Shown here one piece after another: positions 1-6,414 of a stretch of 15,940 nt of DNA. Under the pieces are notes generated by a model that was not told where the DNA came from, searched no databases, and saw nothing but the letters and a program-made list of their open reading frames with translations. Both the position numbers and the translations under genes were made by a program. The first letter of the stretch is position 1, and the number at the start of each line of letters is the position of its first letter. Where the stretch lies: NCBI GenBank assembly GCA_002441445.1, contig DJWC01000017.1, positions 101,844 to 117,783 on the forward strand. Reading direction: 5' to 3'. The stretch comes from Pusillimonas sp. UBA6240 (GTDB lineage Bacteria; Pseudomonadota; Gammaproteobacteria; Burkholderiales; Burkholderiaceae_B).

Positions 1-48
1 GACCTTCGCATTACAAGTGCGCTGCTCTACCAACTGAGCTAAGCCGGC
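1..48 (-). tRNA. tRNA-Thr (anticodon UGU), 5' part, truncated by window edge
   Basis: Read on the minus strand, the sequence begins GCCGGCTTAGCTCAGTTGG and has the D-arm box A typical of bacterial tRNA-Thr. The anticodon loop CTTGTAA places TGT exactly at tRNA positions 34-36 (plus-strand bases 13-15), decoding ACA-type threonine codons. Only the first 48 nucleotides are present; the variable loop, T-arm and 3' acceptor strand lie to the left of the window. It is co-directional with the IclR gene, whose stop is about 51 bp upstream. Identity rests on the acceptor start, D-arm and anticodon; the acceptor pairing cannot be checked here. Confidence 0.9.
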
Positions 49-57
49 GAACTCGAC

Positions 58-63
58 ATTCTA
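58..63 (-). promoter_or_regulatory. Candidate -10 element for tRNA-Thr
   Basis: On the minus strand TAGAAT (5 of 6 to the sigma70 -10 consensus) ends nine nucleotides before the first base of the tRNA, a normal distance for a stable-RNA promoter. I see no good -35 box at 16-18 bp upstream, so this is only a partial promoter call. Confidence 0.35.
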
Positions 64-67
64 CAAG

Positions 68-87
68 AAAACGGGGCCGGACGTTTT
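68..87 (-). terminator. Short hairpin after the IclR gene, possible terminator
   Basis: AAAACG and CGTTTT can pair as a 6-bp stem around an 8-nt GC-rich loop, 13 nt past the regulator's stop codon. On the minus strand the T-run is part of the stem's 3' arm. It lies between the regulator and the tRNA -10 element, where a terminator would be useful. The stem is AT-rich and weak. Confidence 0.3.
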
Positions 88-99
88 AATGCGAGCCTC

Positions 100-921
100 T
101 TAGGCCCGAGCCCTTAACTGTGAAGCGGCGACTTTGAGCGGGGAAAGGAATTCGGATTTTGCTTGCTCCTTGGTGAACTCCCCCGACAGTAAGCTGACGT
201 TCATGGCGGCGATGACATTGCCTTCCTGATCACGGACCGGGACGGCCAGGCCGCAGATTGCGTCGTCGAGTTCGCCGTCGACCCAGGCATAGCCTTCCTC
301 TCGAACGAGCTCGATGGCCTTGAGCAATTGTTCGGGATCGGCAATCGTGCGGCTGGTGAGTTTCTTGAATTCCAGACCGGCCAGGTATTCCTTCAACGCC
401 GGCTCGGGCAGGTTGGCTAGCAGGATGCGGCCCATGGATACCGGATAGGCCGGCAGCCGGCTGCCGATGGAAGGGTTCATGGAAAGAATGCGCTTGGTGT
501 GGAATCTCTGGATGTAGACGATCTCATTGCCGTCCAGGACCGCGATCGCGCAGGACTGCTTGATCTTCGTGCCCAGTTCTTCGAGTATCCATTGCGATTG
601 CCTCCAGAATGGCAGGGAGAATAGATACGTCATCCCCAGCCTCAGCACTTTAGGCGTGAGCCAATAATCTTTTTCATCGGTCTTCACAAACCCGAGCTCG
701 ACCAGCGTAAGCAGCAGACGCCGCACCACGGTGCGGGACAGCCCTGCCGCCTCGCTGATTTGGGCGATGTTCTGTCGTCCAGTCGACTGGCCCATGACTT
801 CGATCACGCGCAGGCCGCGTGCAAACGTGCGGACAAAAGATTCGCTTTCAGGTGTGGCCACGAATGGTTTTTCCCTTTTTGATGATTTTGAAAATGAAGA
901 CGCATTATGACGGACCGCCAT
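100..921 (-). CDS. IclR-family transcriptional regulator, PcaR/PobR-like
   Basis: A 273-residue IclR-family regulator. The N-terminal winged helix-turn-helix spans about residues 35-85, with the recognition region near 51-72 (NIAQISEAAGLSRTVVRRLL). It is followed by an effector-binding domain containing GSRLPAYPVSMGRILLA, a segment typical of the PcaR/PcaU/PobR branch that senses aromatic acids or 3-oxoadipate. It is transcribed divergently from the operon with PcaF/PcaI/PcaJ-like genes, the usual position for its controller. I infer that it binds the repeats at 1131-1161. The start is uncertain. The ATG at 921 has only a very close GGAAGA, while an in-frame GTG at 861 (residue 21) has AGGGA about 10 nt upstream and would remove a Ser/Lys-rich tail. 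The family call is firm; the effector is unknown. Confidence 0.9.
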   Translation of the reverse strand: MAVRHNASSFSKSSKREKPFVATPESESFVRTFARGLRVIEVMGQSTGRQNIAQISEAAGLSRTVVRRLLLTLVELGFVKTDEKDYWLTPKVLRLGMTYLFSLPFWRQSQWILEELGTKIKQSCAIAVLDGNEIVYIQRFHTKRILSMNPSIGSRLPAYPVSMGRILLANLPEPALKEYLAGLEFKKLTSRTIADPEQLLKAIELVREEGYAWVDGELDDAICGLAVPVRDQEGNVIAAMNVSLLSGEFTKEQAKSEFLSPLKVAASQLRARA

Positions 922-1092
922 TCTTCCGGCACAGCCTGGTCGTCACTGCTTCGGGCCGCCGCCGATCCCGCCAAAACGTCATTATGCCTGCGGACGATTG
1001 CACTCCATGAATCCGGCGCCTTTACCTGATGGAAGAGCCGGAGAGCCCATTCATTTCGAAAAATCCTTCCCCGCCGAACTTCAACGATTTCC

Positions 1093-1121
1093 TTGACAGC
1101 ATTTCGTTGCGTGCCTAGAAT
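1093..1121 (+). promoter_or_regulatory. Sigma70-type promoter of the catabolic operon
   Basis: A perfect -35 box TTGACA (1093-1098), an exact 17-bp spacer and a -10 box TAGAAT (1116-1121, 5 of 6) face the MaoC gene at 1204. Predicted transcription starts near 1128, giving a leader of about 75 nt. A near-consensus core promoter followed directly by a palindrome fits control by repression. The other part of this 282-bp intergenic region (922-1092) shows no gene and no convincing promoter for the divergent regulator. Confidence 0.75.
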
Positions 1122-1130
1122 GTTCGTAAG

Positions 1131-1161
1131 GCGGTTATTAATATCCGCTTAGCGGTCAATA
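1131..1161 (+). promoter_or_regulatory. Operator-like triple repeat, likely IclR-family binding site
   Basis: Three related 10-mers lie just downstream of the -10 box: GCGGTTATTA (1131-1140), an inverted copy reading GCGGATATTA on the minus strand (1139-1148), and a direct copy GCGGTCAATA (1152-1161). The first two form the 18-bp near-palindrome GCGGTTATTAATATCCGC with one mismatched pair. The first and third are in phase, 21 bp apart. As I recall, a palindrome plus a direct third copy is the operator layout described for PcaU, an IclR-family relative. The position over the transcription start suggests repression. Binding by the divergent regulator is inference. Confidence 0.6.
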
Positions 1162-1203
1162 ATACCAAGCGACCTTAATCCGAGGACTTATCCGGAGAAC
1201 TAC

Positions 1204-1674
1204 ATGGATTACAAGTACGACACCGATTTCTGGGCGGGCAACGCCGCACGGAAGATCTGGGACGACATCGTCCCAGGCGAGCCGCGAAAAACGATCCCTT
1301 ACACGCTTACCAAGGAAGCGATCTACAAGCTCTGCCATGCCACGGGCGATATGAATCCGCTCTATGTGGACGAGGACTACGCCAAGACCACGAAGTGGGG
1401 CGGCATCATTGCGCCGCCCTCGATCCATGTGCTGCTCATGTTCTCGTGCACGCCGAACGACGACTGGATGCGCAGCCCCGGCACCATCAACGCGGGCCAA
1501 TCCTGGAGCTACAACATTCCCGCCCGCCCCGGCGATGTCATTACCTTGCACGCCCGCGCGCTGGACAAGTTCATCAAGGGCGATCGCCTTTTCGCCGTTC
1601 ACGACAACGTATTTTTCAACCAGAACAATGAAGTGATCTGCTCCGGCCGCGGCTGGACGATCCGCCCGATGTAA
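1204..1674 (+). CDS. MaoC-like hydratase/dehydratase subunit, non-catalytic hot-dog type
   Basis: A 156-residue single hot-dog domain protein of the MaoC/FAS1-like dehydratase family. The hydratase segment is recognisable (ATGDMNPLYVDEDYA, about residues 46-60, then GGIIAPP). However, the R-hydratase dyad Asp-x4-His reads Asp49-x4-Tyr54, so the catalytic histidine is absent. Known two-part hydratases (mycobacterial HadA/HadB, ChsH1/ChsH2, eukaryotic hydratase 2) pair a degenerate hot-dog with an active one, and the next gene supplies the active half. The likely role is substrate-binding partner in a heteromeric enoyl-CoA hydratase. The start has GGAG 6 nt upstream, and the next gene begins 11 bp after the stop. 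First gene of the operon; substrate unknown. Confidence 0.85.
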   Translation: MDYKYDTDFWAGNAARKIWDDIVPGEPRKTIPYTLTKEAIYKLCHATGDMNPLYVDEDYAKTTKWGGIIAPPSIHVLLMFSCTPNDDWMRSPGTINAGQSWSYNIPARPGDVITLHARALDKFIKGDRLFAVHDNVFFNQNNEVICSGRGWTIRPM

Positions 1675-1685
1675 GGATTCGCGTC

Positions 1686-2117
1686 ATGGAAAACAAGTTC
1701 GATATCACCGAAGGCCAGCGCATCGAGGGAACTCCTTTCTGCCCGACGCGCGAAACCATTTGGGAATTCTGCGAAGCATCGCTCGATTACAACCCGCTGC
1801 ACTGGGATGATGAGTACATGAAGTCGAATTTCGGCAAGACGAATTTCGGCGGCATCATCATGCACGGCATGTCCAACTTCAGCCTCATCACGAAGATGAT
1901 GACGGACTGGGCTCTGCCCCAGGGCGGCATACATCGCCGCCTGGAAACCCGCTGGAAGGCGCCGGTCAAGCCGGGCGACACCATCACGCCGAGCGGCACG
2001 GTAAAAAAGGTCAAACCCACGGAAAAAGCCAACTGGGTGGTTGTGACGGTGCAGGTCAAGAACCAGCAGGACGCCGTTGTCGCCGAAGGCGAAGCGATGG
2101 TGGAGTTCCCCCACTAA
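1686..2117 (+). CDS. MaoC-like enoyl-CoA hydratase subunit, catalytic hot-dog type
   Basis: A 143-residue single hot-dog protein. The hydratase motif is intact: ASLDYNPLHWDDEYM holds Asp34-x4-His39, the dyad that activates water in (R)-specific enoyl-CoA hydratases, followed by GGIIMHGM. The C-terminal half has the RWKAPVKPGDTI strand typical of MaoC proteins. With the preceding gene it probably forms a heterodimer that hydrates an enoyl-CoA intermediate, giving a 3-hydroxyacyl-CoA (or the reverse). AAGGA overlaps the upstream stop region and serves as ribosome binding site. A 66-bp gap separates it from the Bug receptor gene. The family and the active-site residues are clear; the chemistry on a particular substrate is inferred. 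Confidence 0.87.
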   Translation: MENKFDITEGQRIEGTPFCPTRETIWEFCEASLDYNPLHWDDEYMKSNFGKTNFGGIIMHGMSNFSLITKMMTDWALPQGGIHRRLETRWKAPVKPGDTITPSGTVKKVKPTEKANWVVVTVQVKNQQDAVVAEGEAMVEFPH

Positions 2118-2183
2118 GCGTTGCGAACACCGGCTGCCCTTTCAAAAAGCGGGGTGGCCATCTCACTGCCCGAGGAGGCTGAA

Positions 2184-3152
2184 ATGAAATCCGTTATTCG
2201 AGTTATTGCAGGCGTGGCCATGACACTGGCCTGCGGCGCCACGATGGCGGCTGGTTACCCCGACCGCGCCGTAACGATAGTCGTGCCATTCCCTGCGGGC
2301 GGTACGACCGATATATTGGCGCGACAATTGGGCAATGCTCTAGGCAACAAGTGGGGCGTGCCGGTGGTCATCGAAAACAAAAGCGGCGCCAGCGGTACGA
2401 TAGGCTCGGCCTATGTGGCGCGCAGCGCGCCCGATGGCTATACGCTGATGGTGACGGCCACCCATCACGTCATCAATCCCACGCTGCTGAAGAAAACAAT
2501 ACCCTACGATACCAAGAAGGCGTTCACTTCGCTGGCGATGGTGGCGTCCGTGCCCAACGTTCTGGTGGTCAACAAGAACTTCGAGCCCAAGACCGTCCAG
2601 CAGCTTATCGATCTGGCCAAGAAGAAGCCCGGCGAGTTGAACTTCGGATCGGCAGGCATAGGCGGCGCGAACCATCTTTCCGGCGAGCTCTTCGCTCACA
2701 TGGCTGGAATAAAGCTGACCCACATCCCCTATCGGGGCGCGGCGCCGTCATTGACCGATCTGCTTGCCGGCCAGATTCCGATGATGTTCGACTCGGTGCC
2801 CGGCGTGATCGCGCATATCAAGTCGGGCGACCTGCGCGCCCTGGGCGTGACATCCGCCGAGCGCGTGCCTCAGCTTCCCGATGTGCCCACCATCGCGGAA
2901 GCGGGCGTGAAGGGCTTCGAGGCAATCGCCATGTTTGGCCTGTATGGGCCCGCCGGCATGCCGGACGACATCGTGGCGGCCATTTCGCGCGATGTGAGTC
3001 AGGTCTTGGCTGCGCCGGATCTGAAGAAAAAATTTGCGGAATTGGGCGCTACCCCGGGCCATATGTCCCAGCCCGAGTTCGCCAAGTATGTCAATGACGA
3101 AATCGACAAATGGGGAGCGGTGATCGAGGCTGCGGATATCAAGCTCGAGTAG
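2184..3152 (+). CDS. Bug-family tripartite tricarboxylate transporter receptor (periplasmic)
   Basis: A 322-residue extracytoplasmic solute receptor of the Bug/TctC family. The ATG at 2184 is chosen over upstream codons because GAGGAGG lies 5 nt before it and it begins a clean signal peptide (MKSVIRVIAGVAMTLACG, cleavage after about residue 22). Family signatures follow: VPFPAGGTTDILAR near the mature N-terminus, GASGTIGSAYVARSAPDGYT, and PGELNFGSAGIGGANHL. Such proteins bind carboxylates or related small acids in the periplasm and pass them to TctA/TctB membrane proteins, which are not encoded in this window. Its place between the hydratase and CoA-transferase genes suggests that its ligand is the pathway substrate. 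The exact ligand cannot be read from the sequence. Confidence 0.93.
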   Translation: MKSVIRVIAGVAMTLACGATMAAGYPDRAVTIVVPFPAGGTTDILARQLGNALGNKWGVPVVIENKSGASGTIGSAYVARSAPDGYTLMVTATHHVINPTLLKKTIPYDTKKAFTSLAMVASVPNVLVVNKNFEPKTVQQLIDLAKKKPGELNFGSAGIGGANHLSGELFAHMAGIKLTHIPYRGAAPSLTDLLAGQIPMMFDSVPGVIAHIKSGDLRALGVTSAERVPQLPDVPTIAEAGVKGFEAIAMFGLYGPAGMPDDIVAAISRDVSQVLAAPDLKKKFAELGATPGHMSQPEFAKYVNDEIDKWGAVIEAADIKLE

Positions 3153-3189
3153 ACGAACGACTCTGCCATACCTATATACCGAGAGAGAG

Positions 3190-4464
3190 ATGCTGGATAA
3201 AGTGCTCAATCCTATCGCTGCGGGCATGCGGCAATGTGGCGGCGAAAAGGCCTTGTCGAATATTCGGGTGCTGGACCTGTCCCGCATCCTGGCGGGGCCG
3301 TGGTGCACGCAGAATCTGGCCGACCTGGGCGCTGAAGTGATCAAGGTCGAACGTCCGGGCACGGGCGACGACACTCGGGCCTGGGGGCCGCCCTGGCTGC
3401 CGGGCCAGGACGGCAGCCAGGCGCCGGACTCTTCCTATTATTCCGCCGCCAATCGGGGAAAGAAGTCGGTGACGGTGGATATCGCCACGCCGGAAGGCCA
3501 GGACATGATACGGCGCATGGCCCGGTCCAGCGATGTCTTCATCGAAAACTTCAAGGTGGGGAATCTCAAGAAATATGGGTTGGACTATGAGTCCATCCGC
3601 CAGGAGAATCCGGCCATCATTTATTGTTCGATCACGGGCTTCGGCCAGGACGGCCCTTATGCGCATCGTCCCGGATATGACTTCGTCTTCCAGGGCATGG
3701 GCGGGATGATGAGCATTACCGGCGAGCGCGACGACCTGCCGGGAGGCGGTCCGCAAAAAGTGGGCATCGCGCTGGCGGACGTGATCACCGGCATGTACGC
3801 CACGATCGCCATTCTGGCCGCCGTCAACCACAGGCATGTATCGGGCAAAGGGCAGTATATCGACATGTCCCTGCTCGACTGTATCGTGGCGCTGGGCAGC
3901 AACCAGATCACCGGTTATTTCGCGAGCGGCAACGTCCCGGCGCGCATGGGCAACGCCCATATGAGCCTGGTCCCGTACGGCGTGTATCCCACGCGCAATG
4001 GCCACATCATCATCGCTATCGGCAACGACGAGCAGTGGCAGCGCTATTGTTCGGTCATCGGGCGCGAAGACCTGGGCGCTGAAGAGGATTTCCGCAAAGT
4101 GACCGGCCGCATCGTCAATCGGGAACGGCTGGAAGCGGAACTCAAGGAAACCATGCGGACGCGGGATTCCGAAACCTGGCTCGAATTGCTGGAACAGCAA
4201 TCCGTGCCTTGCGGCCCCATCAACAACTACGAGCAGGTATTCCAGAACCCGCAAGTCGTGCATCGCAAGCTCCATATCGAGCAGCAGAGGCAGGACGGGG
4301 CGCGCATAGGGGCGGCGGCCTCGCCTCTTAGATTGACGGAAACGCCGCCCAGCTATGACTTGCCGCCGCCCATGGTGGGGCAGCATACGGAAGAAGTGCT
4401 GAAGGCCATGCTGGGCATCGACGCGGAGCAATTGTCGGCGCTGCGCGAACGGAAAATCATCTAG
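3190..4464 (+). CDS. CaiB/BaiF family III CoA-transferase
   Basis: A 424-residue family III CoA-transferase, close to the usual length of about 400 plus a short N-terminal extension. Signatures are LSRILAGPWCTQNLADLGAEVIKVE near the N-terminus, DVFIENFKVG, and GFGQDGPYAHRPGYDF, where Asp164 matches the catalytic aspartate that forms the acyl anhydride in formyl-CoA transferase. These enzymes move CoA between acids in the cytosol, for example from succinyl-CoA to the substrate. In this operon it is the likely activation step before hydration and thiolysis. The ATG at 3190 has only a GA-rich ribosome binding site (GAGAGAGAG). A later ATG at 3226 has none, and family homology begins near residue 21, so the first 20 residues are uncertain. 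Substrate unknown. Confidence 0.9.
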   Translation: MLDKVLNPIAAGMRQCGGEKALSNIRVLDLSRILAGPWCTQNLADLGAEVIKVERPGTGDDTRAWGPPWLPGQDGSQAPDSSYYSAANRGKKSVTVDIATPEGQDMIRRMARSSDVFIENFKVGNLKKYGLDYESIRQENPAIIYCSITGFGQDGPYAHRPGYDFVFQGMGGMMSITGERDDLPGGGPQKVGIALADVITGMYATIAILAAVNHRHVSGKGQYIDMSLLDCIVALGSNQITGYFASGNVPARMGNAHMSLVPYGVYPTRNGHIIIAIGNDEQWQRYCSVIGREDLGAEEDFRKVTGRIVNRERLEAELKETMRTRDSETWLELLEQQSVPCGPINNYEQVFQNPQVVHRKLHIEQQRQDGARIGAAASPLRLTETPPSYDLPPPMVGQHTEEVLKAMLGIDAEQLSALRERKII

Positions 4465-4485
4465 CGCGGCTTATCCAGCCGCTAG
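4461..4485 (+). promoter_or_regulatory. Intra-operon hairpin overlapping the CoA-transferase stop codon
   Basis: CTAGCGCGGCT and AGCCGCTAG pair as nine base pairs with a 2-nt bulge around a TATCC loop. The stop codon TAG (4462-4464) is inside the 5' arm. No T-run follows, so it is not a classical terminator. It could set mRNA stability or partial read-through between the CoA-transferase and thiolase genes. Confidence 0.45.
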
Positions 4486-4509
4486 TTCGAAATCAAAGGA
4501 AGTATTTTC

Positions 4510-5712
4510 ATGGTGGAAGCTTACATCTGCGATGCGATCCGGACGCCGTTCGGCCGCTATGGCGGCTCGCTGGCCTCGGTTCGTACGGACGACCTTGCGG
4601 CCCTGCCGATTCGGGAATTGATGGCGCGCAATCAAGGCGTGGACTGGGAAGCCGTCGATGATGTCGCCTACGGCTGCGCCAACCAATCGGGCGAGGACAA
4701 TCGCAACGTGGCGCGCATGGCCGCGCTGCTGGCCGGCCTGCCCGTGGGCGTACCGGCTTCGACGTTGAACCGGCTGTGCGCTTCGGGCCTGGATGCCGTC
4801 GGCACCGCGGCGCGGGCGATCAAAAGCGGCGAGGTGCAGTTGATGATAGCCGGCGGGGTCGAAAGCATGTCCCGTTCGCCTTATGTCGTCGGCAAAGCGG
4901 ATGCGCCGTTTTCCCGCCAGCAGCAGATGTTCGACACCACATTGGGCTGGCGCTTTGTCAATCCCGTCATGCAACGCAACTTCGGCATAGACTCCATGCC
5001 CGAGACGGCGGAAAACGTCGCGGAACAGTTCGGCATTTCAAGGCGAGACCAGGACGCCTTCGCCTTGCGCAGCCAGCAGCGCGCCGCAAAAGCCATGGCC
5101 GAGGGCGTGCTGGCGCCCGAGATCATGGATGTCCCGATACAGGGGAAAAAGGGCGGCGCAACCATAGTCAATCAAGACGAACATCCGCGGCAAACGGATA
5201 TGGCCGCATTGGCCAAGCTGAAGCCCGTGGTGCGCGAGGGCGGCACCGTGACCGCGGGAAACGCGTCGGGCATCAATGACGGAGCGTGCGCATTGCTGCT
5301 GGCTTCAGAGCGTGCGGCGGGCCGGCATGGCCTGCGGCCGCGCGCCCGCGTGGTCGGAATGGCGGTGGCGGGCGTGGAGCCGCGCATCATGGGGTATGGC
5401 CCGGCGCCCGCTGTACGCAAGGTGCTGGCGCTGACAGGCCTCGGCTTGGACCAAATGGACGTCATCGAGCTGAATGAGGCCTTTGCCGCCCAGGCGCTCG
5501 CCGTGACCCGGGCCCTGGGCTTGCCCGACGACGCCGCCCACGTGAATCCCAATGGCGGGGCCATAGCGCTGGGCCATCCCCTGGGCGCTTCGGGCGCAAG
5601 GCTGGCTCTGACGGCGGTAAACCAGTTGCACCGCATCGGCGGTCGCTATGCGCTGTGCTCCATGTGCATAGGCGTCGGCCAAGGGATAGCCGTGGTGCTG
5701 GAGCGTGTTTGA
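4510..5712 (+). CDS. pcaF: 3-oxoadipyl-CoA thiolase-like acetyl-CoA C-acyltransferase (PcaF/PaaJ type)
   Basis: A 400-residue thiolase, the normal length for PcaF. It opens with ICDAIRTPFGRYGGSLASVRTDDLAA, a PcaF/PaaJ-style start, and includes YGCANQSGEDNRNVARMAALLAGLP. Catalytic residues are all present: nucleophile Cys90 in LNRLCASGL, His356 in NGGAIALGHPLGASG, and Cys386 in CSMCIGVGQG. The family reaction is thiolysis of 3-oxoadipyl-CoA with CoA to succinyl-CoA and acetyl-CoA. AAAGGAAG upstream of the ATG is a good ribosome binding site. The gene is followed by PcaI- and PcaJ-like genes, which supports a 3-oxoadipate role. In this operon it might instead cleave a related 3-oxoacyl-CoA made by the hydratase branch. 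Thiolase identity is firm; the exact substrate is inferred. Confidence 0.9.
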   Translation: MVEAYICDAIRTPFGRYGGSLASVRTDDLAALPIRELMARNQGVDWEAVDDVAYGCANQSGEDNRNVARMAALLAGLPVGVPASTLNRLCASGLDAVGTAARAIKSGEVQLMIAGGVESMSRSPYVVGKADAPFSRQQQMFDTTLGWRFVNPVMQRNFGIDSMPETAENVAEQFGISRRDQDAFALRSQQRAAKAMAEGVLAPEIMDVPIQGKKGGATIVNQDEHPRQTDMAALAKLKPVVREGGTVTAGNASGINDGACALLLASERAAGRHGLRPRARVVGMAVAGVEPRIMGYGPAPAVRKVLALTGLGLDQMDVIELNEAFAAQALAVTRALGLPDDAAHVNPNGGAIALGHPLGASGARLALTAVNQLHRIGGRYALCSMCIGVGQGIAVVLERV

Positions 5713-5739
5713 ATGAAGCAGGGATAGTGGGGCTTACAC

Positions 5740-6414
5740 GTGAAGAACAAAGTTTGCGCAAGCGCGCTTGAGGCCGTCAACGACATACCCGACGGCGCGA
5801 CCTTGCTGGTGGGCGGGTTCAGCGGCGCGGGCGTGCCGGAAACGCTGATAGGCGCTCTGCTCGAGCACGGCGCCAAGGACCTGACCATCGTCCATAACAA
5901 TGCGGGCAACGCACGCCAGGGTGTCGCAAGACTGCTGGAGGCGGGGCGGGTGCGCAAAGTCATTTGCTCTTTTCCCCGCTCATGGGAGTCGGACATTTTC
6001 GAAGGCTTGTACCAGGCCTCGAAAGTGGAGCTCGAGGTCGTGCCGCAGGGGACGCTGGCCGAGCGCCTGCGGGCCGGAGGCTCCGGCCTGGGCGGCTTCT
6101 ATACGCCGACGGGTTATGGAACACTGCTGTCCGAGGGCAAAGAAACGCGGGAGATCGACGGCAGGGGATACGTCTTCGAGAAAGCGCTGCGCGGGGATTT
6201 TTCTTTCGTCAAGGCGCGCCGGGCGGACCGTTGGGGCAATCTGCAATACCGCATGGCCGCCAGGAACTTCGGCCCCGTCATGTGCATGGCCGCGCATACC
6301 GCCATCGTCGAAGTCGCCGAGGTCATGCCGCTGGGGTCATTGGACCCGGAATGCATCGTCACATCGGGGGCTTTCGTGCAAAGAATCGTTCACACACAAG
6401 AGGCGCGGCCATGA
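5740..6414 (+). CDS. pcaI: 3-oxoacid (3-oxoadipate) CoA-transferase subunit A
   Basis: A 224-residue alpha subunit of a family I CoA-transferase. The signature DGATLLVGGFSGAGVP (from Asp18) matches the subunit A pattern, followed by NNAGNA and VELEVVPQGTLAERLRAGG, conserved in PcaI/ScoA-type proteins. With subunit B it transfers CoA from succinyl-CoA to a 3-oxoacid, 3-oxoadipate in the PcaIJ case. The predicted start is GTG at 5740 with only a weak G-rich ribosome binding site, 27 bp after the thiolase stop. The stop overlaps the next start (ATGA at 6411-6414), a sign of coupled translation of equimolar subunits. The thiolase neighbour favours 3-oxoadipate, but acetoacetate or a modified 3-oxoacid is possible. 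Confidence 0.88.
   Translation: MKNKVCASALEAVNDIPDGATLLVGGFSGAGVPETLIGALLEHGAKDLTIVHNNAGNARQGVARLLEAGRVRKVICSFPRSWESDIFEGLYQASKVELEVVPQGTLAERLRAGGSGLGGFYTPTGYGTLLSEGKETREIDGRGYVFEKALRGDFSFVKARRADRWGNLQYRMAARNFGPVMCMAAHTAIVEVAEVMPLGSLDPECIVTSGAFVQRIVHTQEARP

Noticed and set aside
1..100. tRNA-Thr as an attachment site for a genomic island covering the catabolic genes
   Set aside because: Integrases use the 3' end of a tRNA gene, which lies to the left outside the window; the catabolic genes are on the 5' side. No integrase, direct att repeat or transposase is visible.
1156..1602. Long minus-strand open frames opposite the first hydratase gene, and similar ones throughout
   Set aside because: They are antisense shadows of GC-rich coding regions, with Arg/Ala/His-rich translations lacking any family signature and without ribosome binding sites.
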